Source: Hyphomicrobiales bacterium
GTDB taxonomy: Bacteria; Pseudomonadota; Alphaproteobacteria; Rhizobiales; Xanthobacteraceae
Direction: 5' to 3'
Assembly: GCA_017305665.1 (NCBI GenBank)
Contig: JAFKKH010000018.1
Span: forward strand, 1 to 64,000
DNA: 64,000 nucleotides
The notes below the pieces were generated by a model that was not told the origin of the DNA, searched no databases, and saw nothing but the letters and a program-made list of their open reading frames with translations. Below are positions 27,133-36,762 of the stretch, one piece after another; the first letter of the stretch is position 1; each line of letters opens with the position of its first letter. Made by a program: the position numbers and the translations under genes.

Positions 27133-28527
27133 ATGCGCGGACTATTCAGATGGAGCAGCAAGTGGTGGCCGGGCGTGATCCCCCTTGCCATGCTTTGGGT
27201 GGCAGCGGTCTGGACAACGACGGTTCCGCTGGAAACCGATCTGACCGCACGCACCACCGATGCTTTGAAGGACAATGTCCTCGACAAGACCACGATCAGC
27301 ATCGCCGGGCGGGACGTCACGTTTTCCGCCGAGGCGTTTTCGGAGCAGGGCCGCAGCAGTGCCCTGGCTTCGGTCGAGGCCGTGCCGGGCGTGCGGCTGG
27401 TCAACGATCAGACGGCGCTGGTTCCTGAAGCCAAGCCCTTCGTCTGGACGGCCCAGCGCGAGGTCGGAAAGGTGACCCTGAGCGGCAGCGCGCCGTTGCC
27501 GGTGGTCAGGAACAAGCTGCTGGAAGCCGCGCGGACCACGGTCACCGGCATCGAAATCGCCGATCAGATGAAGCTGTCCCGCGGTGCGCCGCCGCGCTTC
27601 GAGGCTGCGGCAGCGCTGTTGGTCGGTCAGATCGGCAAGCTGAAGACCGGCAAGGTGACGATTTCCGATATGACGGTGAATCTCACGGGCATGGCGCGCG
27701 AACTGGGGGGCCGCGAGGCGATCGCGGCGGCGTTGAAGAATCTGCCCGACGGATATTCGGTCGCCAACGAGATCCATGCCCCACCCTATATTTTCGAGGT
27801 CAACAAGGATCCGGTCGCCGCGACGCTGACACTGACGGGATATGTGCCCGACAATGCGGTTCATGCCGAGATCGTCGCGGCGGCGGGCCGCAAGTTTTTC
27901 GGCGAGAAGGTGGTCGACAAGCTCAAGGCCAGTCTCGGCGCGCCGGCCAATTTCGCAAGCGTCGTCACGCGGGCGCTGGGTTCGCTGTCGCGGCTCTCGA
28001 CGGGCACGCTCGTGGTTTCCGACCGCGAGGTGAATCTGTCCGGCGACGCGCTGTACGACGCGGCCGGAAACCAGATCCGCACCGATCTGCCGAAAGACCT
28101 GCCGCAGGGCTGGCAGGCGAAGACGGAAATCTCGGTCAAGCCGGCGGCCGCGCAGGTCGATGCGACAGTCTGTCAGCAACTCTTCACCGATCTGCTTGCC
28201 AAGGGCTCGGTTCGATTCGAGACCGGCCGTGCCACGCTGGATGCGGATTCCATTGGCCTGCTGGATCGGCTGACGGAGACCGCCCTGCGCTGTCCGACGG
28301 CCACCATCGAAATCGTCGGTCACACCGACAGCGACGGCGACGATTCTTTCAACCAGACGCTGTCCGAGCGTCGCGCGCAGGCGGTCGTGGACTATCTGGT
28401 GAAAGCCGGCATGCCGGCGGATCGGTTCAAGCCGATGGGATATGGAAGCGCTCAGCCGGTCGCCGCCAACGACACCGACGAAGGCAAGGCGAAAAATCGC
28501 CGCATTGACTTCATTGTGAGGCAGTAG
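27133..28527 (+). CDS. BON-repeat OmpA-family envelope protein
   Basis: A 464-residue protein. After a short basic N-terminus comes one hydrophobic helix (about 12-30) that acts as signal or anchor. Residues 35-100 resemble a BON domain. Two tandem repeats of about 117 residues follow (102-217 and 218-336), each ending in an LPxG-x-x...I motif. Residues 345-464 are an OmpA-like peptidoglycan-binding domain with VGHTDSDGDDSFNQTLSERR. The layout resembles mycobacterial ArfA. I choose ATG 27133 over 27088 because the membrane helix follows directly. It is 2 bp from the 98-residue gene. The 280-bp gap before it shows no clear element. Confidence 0.85.
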   Translation: MRGLFRWSSKWWPGVIPLAMLWVAAVWTTTVPLETDLTARTTDALKDNVLDKTTISIAGRDVTFSAEAFSEQGRSSALASVEAVPGVRLVNDQTALVPEAKPFVWTAQREVGKVTLSGSAPLPVVRNKLLEAARTTVTGIEIADQMKLSRGAPPRFEAAAALLVGQIGKLKTGKVTISDMTVNLTGMARELGGREAIAAALKNLPDGYSVANEIHAPPYIFEVNKDPVAATLTLTGYVPDNAVHAEIVAAAGRKFFGEKVVDKLKASLGAPANFASVVTRALGSLSRLSTGTLVVSDREVNLSGDALYDAAGNQIRTDLPKDLPQGWQAKTEISVKPAAAQVDATVCQQLFTDLLAKGSVRFETGRATLDADSIGLLDRLTETALRCPTATIEIVGHTDSDGDDSFNQTLSERRAQAVVDYLVKAGMPADRFKPMGYGSAQPVAANDTDEGKAKNRRIDFIVRQ

Positions 28528-28529
28528 AG

Positions 28530-28826
28530 ATGATCTATCTGGCGACGTTTCTCTGGGGCTGGCTTGTGGGATCGCTGCTGCTTGGCTTTGCCACGGGCTG
28601 GATCGCAGTGGTTCACCGCGGCCAGGGGGTGACGAAGAAGACCATGCGGTGGCTCTCCGTGCTGGTCGCCGCGTTGATTGTCGCTGCGCTCACGCGCATT
28701 GTTCCGGGCCGGGTTGGTTACTGGCTCGATCTTGGCCTTGTGATGTTTGCTATCTATCTCATCGGTTGCGCCATTGGCTCATGGTTGCGCGAATTGGTGG
28801 TCTCTCGCCAGACCGCGGCAAGCTGA
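28530..28826 (+). CDS. Small inner-membrane protein, unknown function
   Basis: A 98-residue protein with three likely helices (FLWGWLVGSLLLGFATGW, WLSVLVAALIVAALT and DLGLVMFAIYLIGCAIGSWL) and short basic loops. It starts 2 bp after the BON/OmpA stop, so the two are almost certainly co-translated. A role as membrane partner of the envelope protein is an inference from spacing. I do not know a named family. Confidence 0.75.
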   Translation: MIYLATFLWGWLVGSLLLGFATGWIAVVHRGQGVTKKTMRWLSVLVAALIVAALTRIVPGRVGYWLDLGLVMFAIYLIGCAIGSWLRELVVSRQTAAS

Positions 28827-28974
28827 GCGGGCGGACACTCTAATGTGTTGAAATCAAGGGTTTTATAGACGTAGCCGGAATTCCACTGGGAGCGAAAACA
28901 CGCTACCACGATGTCTACGCGAATGAATGCGGAGCGGTGACAGCCTTGCCGCGGATCGCAGTTCGAGGGTCTCG

Positions 28975-30030
28975 ATGCTAGGATCAATACGCAGGGCGAT
29001 CTCGGTTCTGCGGCAGAAGCAAATCCTGCACAAACTCGGTGTTGTGATCAGCGTCACGGTCATCGCAATCGCGTGCTACGTGCTCTTCCACATCCTGAAG
29101 GGCATCGATGTCGACGACGTCATCGAGGCCATCAAGCAGACCGAGCCGCGCTCGATCGCGCTGTCAGCCCTGTTCGTCGCCGCCGGCTATTTTACCCTGA
29201 CGTTCTACGATCTGTTCGCGGTGCGGGCGATCGGCGCCACGCATATTCCGTACCGCGTCACCGCGTTCGCGGCTTTCACCAGCTATTCGGTCGGGCATAA
29301 CGTCGGCGCCAGCGTCTTTACCGGTGGCGCGGTGCGCTACCGGATTTATTCCGCCAGCGGGCTGAATGCGATCGACGTCGCGAAGATCTGCTTTCTGGCC
29401 GGCCTCACCTTCTGGCTCGGCAACGCGGCGGTGCTCGGGCTCGGCATCGCCTATCATCCGGAAGCCGCCGCCAACATCGATCAGCTGCCGCCGTGGTGCA
29501 ATCGTCTGGTGGCGATTGCGATCATCGCCGGGCTGATCGGCTACGTGATCTGGGTCTGGATGCGGCCGCGGCACGTCGGCCGGGGGCCATGGACCGTGGT
29601 TCTGCCGGGCGGCCCGCTGACGCTGCTGCAGATCGTCATCGGCATTCTCGATCTCGGGTTCTGCGCGCTCGCGATGTATGTGCTGGTGCCCGACGAGCCC
29701 AATCTCGGCTTCGTGGTCGTCGCGGTGATTTTCGTGTCCGCGACGTTGCTCGGATTTGCGAGCCACTCGCCGGGCGGGCTCGGCGTGTTCGATGCGGCCA
29801 TGCTGGTCGGCCTCTGGCAGATGGACAAAGAGGACCTGCTGGCCGGAATGCTGCTGTTCCGGCTGCTTTATTATATTGTGCCCTTTGTGATTTCTGTAAT
29901 CCTGCTGACGTTTCGCGAAATTATCATCAGCGCGCGAATGAAGCGCTTGGCTGATTCGCGGCCCGGATCGAACGTCGGGCCGGCAGGCGAAATGTCTTAT
30001 CTGAGGGAGCATGGCGATTCCGGCGCCTGA
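28975..30030 (+). CDS. UPF0104 / lysylphosphatidylglycerol synthase TM-region-like protein
   Basis: A 351-residue integral membrane protein with about eight helices. The family marks are visible: SYSVGHNVGASVFTGGAVRYR in shortened form (NVGASVFTGGAVRYRIY), and FASHSPGGLGVFDAAML in the later part. This domain is the flippase part of MprF-like proteins; the synthase half is missing, so lipid translocation rather than lysine transfer is inferred. I choose ATG 28975 after a GAGGG site. Its last 20 bases overlap phoR, so their translation is coupled. The 148 bp before it shows no clear promoter. Confidence 0.8.
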   Translation: MLGSIRRAISVLRQKQILHKLGVVISVTVIAIACYVLFHILKGIDVDDVIEAIKQTEPRSIALSALFVAAGYFTLTFYDLFAVRAIGATHIPYRVTAFAAFTSYSVGHNVGASVFTGGAVRYRIYSASGLNAIDVAKICFLAGLTFWLGNAAVLGLGIAYHPEAAANIDQLPPWCNRLVAIAIIAGLIGYVIWVWMRPRHVGRGPWTVVLPGGPLTLLQIVIGILDLGFCALAMYVLVPDEPNLGFVVVAVIFVSATLLGFASHSPGGLGVFDAAMLVGLWQMDKEDLLAGMLLFRLLYYIVPFVISVILLTFREIIISARMKRLADSRPGSNVGPAGEMSYLREHGDSGA

Positions 30031-31360
30031 GGGCATTCGAGCGAACGTGGACGCAGCCGCGCCGCGGCATGCCGATGCGCCGCCGTCGATCTTTGCGGCA
30101 TGGCCGGACCGGTTGCGCCGCTCGGCGCTCATTCTGCTGGTTGCCGGCCTGGTGCTGGCTGCGCTCGTTACATTCGGCGGCTTGCAGTGGTCCCGCGCCA
30201 TCGCCGCCTTCGTCTGCATTACCGCAGCGGCGCTGGTGCCGTGGCAGCTTCACGATCACGGCGCGTCGCGCGAGCCGGCGATCGGCGCCAATCCGATCGA
30301 GACCGCGGCGGTATATGCCATCGTCGCCGGCATGCCCGATCCCAATGTGCTGCTCGACCGGGCCGGCCGGGTGATCCATCTCAATGCCGCGGCCGCGCAG
30401 CTTGTGCCGGCGCTGCGCAAGAACGAACTGGCGCAGTTCGCGCTGCGGTCGCCGGAGATCGTCGTCGCTTTGCGCGAGGCGATCGCAACGCGCGAAACCC
30501 GGCGCACGACCTATCTCAATCACGTCCCGGTCGATCGCTGGATGGAACTGATCATCACGCCGGTTCCGGTGCCGACCGCGTTCGGCGGTATCGACCATTG
30601 CATCCTGCTGACATTCCACGACCAGACGCCGCTGCGGCGGGTCGAGGAGATGCGCGCTGATTTCGTCGCCAATGCCAGCCATGAGTTGCGCACGCCGCTG
30701 GCGGCGCTGTCCGGTTTCATCGACACGTTGCAAGGTCCGGCGCGTGAGGATGCCAAGGCGCGCGAACGCTTTCTCGGCATCATGCATGCACAGGCGACGC
30801 GGATGGCGCGGCTGATCGACGATCTGCTGTCGCTGTCGCGGGTCGAACTGTCGGCGCATGTGCGGCCGGATGCGCTGGTCGATCTCGTTCCGATCGTCCG
30901 TCAGGTCGTCGACGGGCTGGAGCCGCTCGCGGCGGAGCGCCAGGTCAAGATCGAAGTCGCATTGCCGGGTACGCCGGTGACGATCGCCGGCGATCGTGAG
31001 GAACTGCTGCGGTTATTCGAGAACCTGATCGAGAACGCGCTGAAGTACGGTGCCTCCGGCGGCAAGGTCATGGTGTCGTCGGCGATGGATTCCTCGCCGG
31101 AGGGCGCGCCGGAATTCCGGGTGATGGTGCGCGATTTCGGTCCCGGCATCGCGCCCGAACACCTGCCGCGTCTCACCGAACGCTTCTATCGCGTCGATGT
31201 CGGCGACAGCCGTGCGCAGGGCGGCACCGGACTCGGCCTGTCGCTGGTGAAGCATATCCTGGGGCGCCACCGCGGTCGTTTGCTGATCGCGAGCACACTC
31301 GGCCAGGGCGCGACCTTCACGGCCGGTTTTCCACTGGCGCACGTGGTGCCCGCGGCCTGA
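30011..31360 (+). CDS. phoR: Phosphate-regulon sensor histidine kinase PhoR
   Basis: A 449-residue membrane histidine kinase that phosphorylates PhoB under phosphate starvation. Two N-terminal hydrophobic helices (about 38-58 and 63-80) are followed by a PAS-like region (105-205), the phosphoacceptor H224 in ANASHELRTPLAAL, and an HATPase domain with ENLIENALKYG, DFGPGIAPEHL and GGTGLGLSLVKHIL. It lies upstream of the PHO box, so its own expression may depend on the preceding UPF0104 gene, which it overlaps by 20 bp. Identification rests on motifs plus the pst-phoB context. Confidence 0.93.
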   Translation: MAIPAPEGIRANVDAAAPRHADAPPSIFAAWPDRLRRSALILLVAGLVLAALVTFGGLQWSRAIAAFVCITAAALVPWQLHDHGASREPAIGANPIETAAVYAIVAGMPDPNVLLDRAGRVIHLNAAAAQLVPALRKNELAQFALRSPEIVVALREAIATRETRRTTYLNHVPVDRWMELIITPVPVPTAFGGIDHCILLTFHDQTPLRRVEEMRADFVANASHELRTPLAALSGFIDTLQGPAREDAKARERFLGIMHAQATRMARLIDDLLSLSRVELSAHVRPDALVDLVPIVRQVVDGLEPLAAERQVKIEVALPGTPVTIAGDREELLRLFENLIENALKYGASGGKVMVSSAMDSSPEGAPEFRVMVRDFGPGIAPEHLPRLTERFYRVDVGDSRAQGGTGLGLSLVKHILGRHRGRLLIASTLGQGATFTAGFPLAHVVPAA

Positions 31361-31386
31361 GAGCCAATGATGTCAGTGGCTTATCA

Positions 31387-31404
31387 CTGTCATCCGACTG
31401 TCAT
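31387..31404 (+). promoter_or_regulatory. Perfect PHO box (PhoB binding site)
   Basis: CTGTCAT-CCGA-CTGTCAT is an exact direct repeat of the 7-bp PhoB half-site with the 4-bp spacer of the consensus. It lies 86 bp before the pstS ATG and 26 bp after the phoR stop, so PhoB should activate pstSCAB-phoU-phoB while leaving phoR outside the strongest promoter. Confidence 0.93.
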
Positions 31405-31490
31405 CGAACCTTCGTAAAAGCAGCATCGACCGCTCTTAGACGGGCGCTGTGAGCGCATTGGCGCTTCTCAATATACGAGGGAGACACAAC

Positions 31491-32501
31491 ATGAATTTCT
31501 TCAAGGCTATCGTCGCCGCCGGCCTCGTTGCCGCGTCGACCTCCGCCATGGCGGCGGATGTCACGGGGGCGGGTTCATCCTTTATTTACCCTGTCCTTTC
31601 GAAGTGGGCCGACGCCTACAAGACCGCTTCCGGCAATGCCATCAACTATCAGTCGATCGGCTCGGGCGCGGGCATCAAGCAGATTCAGGCCAGCACCGTG
31701 ACCTTCGGTGCGACCGACGCGCCGCTCAAGGCCGACCAGCTCGACAAGAGCGGACTCGCCCAGTGGCCGATGATCATGGGTGCGATCGTTCCGGTCGTGA
31801 ACCTCGAAGGCGTCAAGGCGGGCGACATGACGCTCGACGGCGCGACGCTCGCCAACATCTTCCTCGGCAAGATCACCAAGTGGGACGATCCGGCCATCAA
31901 GAAGCTCAATCCGAAGCTGAACCTGCCGTCTTCGGCGATCAGCGTCGTTCATCGCGCCGATGCTTCGGGCACGACCTACAACTTCACCGACTATCTGACG
32001 AAGGTCAGCGCGGACTGGAAGTCCAAGGTCGGTTTCGGCACCGCGGTTGAGTGGCCGGTGGGCGTTGGCGCCAAGGGCAACGAAGGCGTGTCGGCCAACA
32101 TCGGCCAGGCCAAGGGCTCGATCGGTTACGTCGAGTATGCCTATGCCAAGCAGAACAAGCTCTCCTACACCGCGATGGTCAACAAGGCCGGCAAAACCAT
32201 CCAGCCGACCTCCGAAGCGTTCCAGGCGGCTGCGTCGAACGCCGACTGGACCCACGCCCCCGGTTACTTCCTGATCCTCACCGACCAGCCCGGCGACAAG
32301 TCGTGGCCGATCGTCGCCTCGACCTTCGTGCTCATGCACAAGGTGCCGACCGACAAGGCGGCGAGCGCTGAAGCGCTCAAGTTCTTCGGCTTCGCGTTCG
32401 ACAAGGGCGCCAAGATGGCTGAGGACCTCGACTACGTGCCGATGCCGGCCAACGTGATCGAGCTGATCAAGAAGACCTGGAGCTCCGACGTCAAGTCGTG
32501 A
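31491..32501 (+). CDS. pstS: Phosphate ABC transporter, periplasmic binding protein
   Basis: A 336-residue exported phosphate receptor. The signal peptide [21 protein letters not shown] is followed by the mature start [15 protein letters not shown]. Phosphate-binding elements are in [16 protein letters not shown] and [17 protein letters not shown] start at ATG 31491 after GGGAGA; an earlier in-frame ATG or GTG would place extra residues before the signal peptide. It is the first gene after the PHO box and is followed by a perfect hairpin before pstC. Confidence 0.96.
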   Translation: MNFFKAIVAAGLVAASTSAMAADVTGAGSSFIYPVLSKWADAYKTASGNAINYQSIGSGAGIKQIQASTVTFGATDAPLKADQLDKSGLAQWPMIMGAIVPVVNLEGVKAGDMTLDGATLANIFLGKITKWDDPAIKKLNPKLNLPSSAISVVHRADASGTTYNFTDYLTKVSADWKSKVGFGTAVEWPVGVGAKGNEGVSANIGQAKGSIGYVEYAYAKQNKLSYTAMVNKAGKTIQPTSEAFQAAASNADWTHAPGYFLILTDQPGDKSWPIVASTFVLMHKVPTDKAASAEALKFFGFAFDKGAKMAEDLDYVPMPANVIELIKKTWSSDVKS

Positions 32502-32513
32502 TCCGATCGCTGC

Positions 32514-32538
32514 GGGGAAGAGGGACACCCTCTTCCCC
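32514..32538 (+). other. Perfect hairpin between pstS and pstC
   Basis: GGGGAAGAGGG (32514-32524), loop ACA, CCCTCTTCCCC (32528-32538) form a perfect 11-bp stem with a 3-base loop, 12 bp after the pstS stop. No T-run follows, so full termination is unlikely. It probably protects the pstS 3' end or lowers read-through to pstC, as is common where a binding protein is needed in excess. Confidence 0.7.
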
Positions 32539-32599
32539 AACGCGATGGGCAAGATGCATGGCGGTCCGGATGGTAGGTATGTAAGAAGTGGGGGATGGC

Positions 32600-33598
32600 G
32601 TGGCCGAGATAGCTGTTCAGAGTAGCGCGATGGACGTCGCCGGACCTTACGACCGTGCCAAGGCCCTCAGCGCTTTCAAGCTCGGTGACAGTGTTTTCTA
32701 CTGGGCGACGCGCATCAGCGCGATCTCGGTGCTGCTGATCCTCGGCGGTATCATCATTTCTCTGATCATCGGCGCCTGGCCGGCGATGCGGGAATACGGC
32801 TTTGCCTTCCTGTGGACCGAGCGTTGGGCGCCGGCAGCCGATCCGCCGGTGCTCGGTGCTGTCGGTCCGGTCTACGGCACGCTGCTGACCTCGCTGATCG
32901 CCATGGCGATCGCCATTCCGGTCGGACTCGGCATTGCCGTCTTTCTCACCGAGTTGTGTCCGCAATGGTTGCGTCGACCGATCGGTGTCGCCATCGAGCT
33001 GCTCGCCGGCATTCCTTCGATCATCTACGGCATGTGGGGGTTTTTCGTCCTCGGTCCGTTTCTGGCGGACACGTTCCAGCCGTTCATGATCCGGATCTGC
33101 GAGGGCGTGCCGGTGCTCGGCACGATCTTCGGGGGACCGCCGTCCTACCTCAGCCTGTTCAACGCCTCGCTGATCTTGGCCATCATGGTGCTGCCGTTCA
33201 TCACCGCGATCTCGGTCGACGTGTTCAAGACCGTGCCGCCGGTCCTGAAGGAAGCCGCTTACGGCGTCGGCTGCACCACCTGGGAGGTGGTTCGTAGCGT
33301 CGTCATTCCCTACACCCGGGTCGGCGTCATCGGCGGCGTCATGCTCGCGCTCGGCCGTGCGCTCGGGGAAACCATGGCGGTGACATTCATCATCGGCAAC
33401 GCATTCCGGGTGTCGGGTTCGATCTTTGCGCCGGGCACGACGATTTCGGCGGCGATCGCCAGCGAATTCGCCGAGAGTGACGGGTTGCATCAGTCAGGAT
33501 TGATGCTGCTCGGTCTGTTGCTGTTCGTGTTGACGTTTTTTGTCCTGGCCGGAGCGCGGCTGATGCTGCTGCGGCTCGAGCAGAAGGCGGGGAAGTAA
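32600..33598 (+). CDS. pstC: Phosphate ABC transporter permease PstC
   Basis: A 332-residue inner-membrane permease. Six helices follow a polar N-terminus of about 45 residues. The ABC-interaction EAA loop is [19 protein letters not shown] and [15 protein letters not shown] is a PstC mark. I prefer GTG 32600 (MAEIAVQSS), preceded by GGGGGAT; other in-frame options are GTG 32588 and ATG 32630. It works with PstA as a heterodimer. The start is the least certain part of the call. Confidence 0.9.
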   Translation: MAEIAVQSSAMDVAGPYDRAKALSAFKLGDSVFYWATRISAISVLLILGGIIISLIIGAWPAMREYGFAFLWTERWAPAADPPVLGAVGPVYGTLLTSLIAMAIAIPVGLGIAVFLTELCPQWLRRPIGVAIELLAGIPSIIYGMWGFFVLGPFLADTFQPFMIRICEGVPVLGTIFGGPPSYLSLFNASLILAIMVLPFITAISVDVFKTVPPVLKEAAYGVGCTTWEVVRSVVIPYTRVGVIGGVMLALGRALGETMAVTFIIGNAFRVSGSIFAPGTTISAAIASEFAESDGLHQSGLMLLGLLLFVLTFFVLAGARLMLLRLEQKAGK

Positions 33599-33602
33599 CG
33601 TC

Positions 33603-34448
33603 ATGAACCCGATTTATATCAAGCGGCGCCGCAGCGATATCATCATCAGATTCCTGTGCCTGGCCGCCGCGATCTTCGGGGTGGCCTGGCTGGCGATGAT
33701 CCTGTTCACGCTGTTCTACAACGGCCTGACCGGTCTCAACCTCGAGATATTCACCCGCAACACGCCGCCGCCGGGATCGACCGAGGGCGGCCTGCTCAAC
33801 GCCATCATCGGCTCCATCATGATGACTGCGATCGGGGTCGGTATCGGTGCGCCGCTTGGCATGTTCGCCGGCACCTACCTTGCCGAGTACGGCAAGCACG
33901 ACAAGCTGTCGCCGGTCATTCGCTTCATCAACGACATTCTGCTCAGCGCGCCTTCGATCATCATCGGCCTGTTCATCTACGGTGCGGTCGTGGTGCCGAT
34001 GAGGGGCTTTTCCGCGATTGCCGGCGCATTGGCGCTGGCGGTGATCGTGATCCCGGTGGTGGTGCGCACCGCCGAGGACATGCTGCGGCTGGTGCCTAAT
34101 CCGTTGCGCGAGGCAGCCTCCGCGCTCGGGCTGCCGCGTTCGCTGGTGATCCGCAAGATCGCCTACCGCTCGGCGCGTGCCGGTCTCATCACCGGTATCC
34201 TGCTCGCTACCGCGCGTGTCGCCGGCGAAACGGCGCCATTGCTGTTCACCGCGCTCAGCAACCAGTTCTTCAGCCTCGATCTTGCGCGGTCGATGGCCAA
34301 CCTGCCGGTGACCATCAACAACTTCGTCCAGAGCCCCTATCCCTACTGGAAGCAACTCGCCTGGAGTGGCGCGCTGCTGATCACGCTGACCGTGCTGGCG
34401 CTGAACATCGGCGCTCGCATGATCAGCGCCGAAAGGAAACCCAAATGA
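33603..34448 (+). CDS. pstA: Phosphate ABC transporter permease PstA
   Basis: A 281-residue permease partner of PstC. It begins with a basic stretch (KRRRSD) and a helix, then a periplasmic loop ([15 protein letters not shown]) and the transport core. The EAA loop is [20 protein letters not shown] and the following [16 protein letters not shown] is diagnostic for PstA. It starts 4 bp after pstC, and its stop overlaps the pstB start (ATGA). Identification is secure. Confidence 0.95.
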   Translation: MNPIYIKRRRSDIIIRFLCLAAAIFGVAWLAMILFTLFYNGLTGLNLEIFTRNTPPPGSTEGGLLNAIIGSIMMTAIGVGIGAPLGMFAGTYLAEYGKHDKLSPVIRFINDILLSAPSIIIGLFIYGAVVVPMRGFSAIAGALALAVIVIPVVVRTAEDMLRLVPNPLREAASALGLPRSLVIRKIAYRSARAGLITGILLATARVAGETAPLLFTALSNQFFSLDLARSMANLPVTINNFVQSPYPYWKQLAWSGALLITLTVLALNIGARMISAERKPK

Positions 34449-35266
34449 GCGATCTGTCTGTTGCGTCGAGTGCAGCCGCTTCGGTCCCGCCGGTCCGGGC
34501 GTCGTCCGAAGGTCGGGCCAAGGTCACGGTGCGCGATCTCAACTTCTATTACGGCGAGCATCACGCGCTGAAGGGGATCAACCTCAAGCTGATGGCCGGA
34601 CACGTCACCGCGTTCATCGGGCCGTCCGGTTGCGGCAAGTCGACGTTGCTGCGGATCTTCAACCGCATGTACGACCTCTATCCCGGCCAGCGCGCCGAAG
34701 GGCAGGTGATGCTGGATAGCGCCAACATCCTCGACCCCAAGCTCGATCTGAATCTGCTGCGTGCGCGGGTCGGCATGGTGTTCCAGAAGCCGACGCCGTT
34801 CCCGATGACGATCTATGAGAACATCGCTTTCGGCATCCGGCTTTACGAGAAGCTGCCGAAATCCGAGATGGATGGCCGGGTCGAGAAAGCGTTGCGTGGC
34901 GGCGCTTTATGGAACGAGGTCAAGGACAAGCTCAATGCCAGCGGGCTCAGCCTCTCCGGCGGCCAGCAGCAGCGCTTGTGCATCGCGCGGACCGTCGCGG
35001 TGCGGCCTGAGGTGATCCTGTTCGACGAGCCGTGCTCGGCGCTCGATCCGATCTCGACAGCCAAGGTCGAGGAACTGATCGACGAGCTCAAGGAGGATTA
35101 CACCATCGCGATCGTCACGCATAATATGCAGCAGGCGGCGCGCGTGTCGGACTCCACCGCGTTCATGTATCTCGGTGAGATGGTCGAGTTCGGCCAGACC
35201 AACAAGCTGTTTACGTCGCCGACCGACCGCCGCACCCAGGATTACATCACAGGCCGCTTCGGCTGA
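34445..35266 (+). CDS. pstB: Phosphate ABC transporter ATP-binding protein
   Basis: A 273-residue ATPase that drives phosphate uptake through PstCA. Walker A is [12 protein letters not shown], the signature is [16 protein letters not shown], Walker B is [13 protein letters not shown] and the switch histidine is in [14 protein letters not shown]. Like other PstB proteins it also contributes to PhoR/PhoU signalling. Overlap with pstA by 4 bp indicates coupling. Confidence 0.96.
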   Translation: MSDLSVASSAAASVPPVRASSEGRAKVTVRDLNFYYGEHHALKGINLKLMAGHVTAFIGPSGCGKSTLLRIFNRMYDLYPGQRAEGQVMLDSANILDPKLDLNLLRARVGMVFQKPTPFPMTIYENIAFGIRLYEKLPKSEMDGRVEKALRGGALWNEVKDKLNASGLSLSGGQQQRLCIARTVAVRPEVILFDEPCSALDPISTAKVEELIDELKEDYTIAIVTHNMQQAARVSDSTAFMYLGEMVEFGQTNKLFTSPTDRRTQDYITGRFG

Positions 35267-35294
35267 GGCTCGCCAAAGGGCCGGGAGAACAGAC

Positions 35295-36011
35295 ATGGGA
35301 ATGGAACATACCGCCAAGGCTTTCGACGACGATCTCCAGGAACTGGCGCGGCTGGTTTCCGAGATGGGTGGCTTGGCCGAACGACAGATCGTCGAATCCG
35401 TTGATGCGCTGATCCGTCGCGACACGGCGCTGGGCGCACGCGTGGTGGCTGCTGACGCCGAAATCGACCAGTTGCAGCGCGCCATCGAAGAGCGCGCTGT
35501 GCTCACCATCGCGCGGCGGCAGCCGATGGCGGTGGACCTGCGCGAGATCGTCGGCGCCATGCGGGTCGCGATCGATCTGGAGCGGATCGGCGACCTCGCC
35601 AAGAACATGGGCAAGCGCGTGGTCGCGCTCGACAGCGATTTCCACCCGCTGAAGTTGATCCGCGGTCTCGAACACATGACCGATCTGGTGCAGTCGCAGA
35701 TCAAGTCGGTGCTGGATGCCTATGCCGCCCACGACCTGCCGTCGGCGATGGCGGTCTGGAAGGGCGACGAGGAGGTCGATGCGATCTGTACCTCTTTGTT
35801 CCGCGAGCTTCTGACCTACATGATGGAGGACCCGCGCAATATCGGGTTCTGTATCCACCTGATGTTCTGTGCCAAGAACATCGAGCGCATCGGCGACCAT
35901 GCCACCAACATCGCGGAGACGGTGTTCTACATGATCGAGGGCCAGCAGATACTCGACAAGCGCCCCAAGGGGGACATGACGAGCTTCGCATCGGCGGCCC
36001 CGGGCAACTAG
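35295..36011 (+). CDS. phoU: Phosphate-signalling protein PhoU
   Basis: A 238-residue all-helical protein made of two PhoU repeats, each with the metal-binding E/DxxxD pattern: DLERIGDLAKNMGKRV in the first and NIERIGDHATNIAETV in the second. It links PstB to PhoR and represses the Pho regulon when phosphate is plentiful. I start at ATG 35295 after GGGAGAA, 28 bp after pstB. Confidence 0.95.
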   Translation: MGMEHTAKAFDDDLQELARLVSEMGGLAERQIVESVDALIRRDTALGARVVAADAEIDQLQRAIEERAVLTIARRQPMAVDLREIVGAMRVAIDLERIGDLAKNMGKRVVALDSDFHPLKLIRGLEHMTDLVQSQIKSVLDAYAAHDLPSAMAVWKGDEEVDAICTSLFRELLTYMMEDPRNIGFCIHLMFCAKNIERIGDHATNIAETVFYMIEGQQILDKRPKGDMTSFASAAPGN

Positions 36012-36026
36012 AGGCAAGCGGAAACG

Positions 36027-36731
36027 ATGGGTGCACGCATTCTGGTGGTCGAGGACGAGGAAGCGCTGACGACGCTCTTGCGCTACAACCTCGATGCCGA
36101 AGGATATGACGTCGAGACGGTGGCGCGCGGCGACGAAGCCGAGACGCGGCTGAAGGAGCGCATCCCCGACCTTATTGTGCTGGATTGGATGCTGCCGGGC
36201 CTCTCCGGTATCGAACTGTGCCGCCGCCTGCGGGCGTGGCCCGAAACCAAGCAGCTTCCGATCATCATGCTCACCGCGCGGGGCGAGGAGAGCGAGCGGA
36301 TACGGGGCCTGGCGACCGGCGCCGACGACTATGTCGTCAAGCCGTTCTCGGTGCCTGAATTGCTGGCGCGGGTGAAGGGTCTGCTGCGGCGCGCGATTCC
36401 GGAGCGGCTCGCCACGGTGTTGAGTTTCGGTGACATCGAGCTTGATCGCGACAAGCATCGCGTTGCGCGATCAGGCCGCCCGATCGATCTCGGTCCGACC
36501 GAATATCGCCTGTTGGAGTTTTTCCTCGAGCACCCCGGTCGCGTGTTCAGCCGCGAGCAACTGCTCGACAGCGTCTGGGGTCGCGATATCTACATCGACG
36601 AGCGCACCGTGGATGTGCACATCGGGCGGCTGCGCAAGCTGCTCAATCCCGATGGCGAGCCGGATCCGATCCGCACCGTGCGTGGTGCAGGCTACGCGCT
36701 CGACGAGCGGTTCGCGAAGGCGGCCGAGTAA
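36027..36731 (+). CDS. phoB: Phosphate-regulon response regulator PhoB
   Basis: A 234-residue OmpR-type regulator. The receiver domain has acidic residues VVEDEEA, phosphoacceptor D53 in IVLDWMLPG and K105 in DYVVKPFS. The C-terminal winged helix contains RTVDVHIGRLRKLL and the end IRTVRGAGYAL. It binds PHO boxes such as 31387-31404 and so activates its own operon. It is the last gene, 15 bp after phoU. Confidence 0.96.
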   Translation: MGARILVVEDEEALTTLLRYNLDAEGYDVETVARGDEAETRLKERIPDLIVLDWMLPGLSGIELCRRLRAWPETKQLPIIMLTARGEESERIRGLATGADDYVVKPFSVPELLARVKGLLRRAIPERLATVLSFGDIELDRDKHRVARSGRPIDLGPTEYRLLEFFLEHPGRVFSREQLLDSVWGRDIYIDERTVDVHIGRLRKLLNPDGEPDPIRTVRGAGYALDERFAKAAE

Positions 36732-36762
36732 GCGGCCATATCTGGAAAGTGCAAACGATTGT

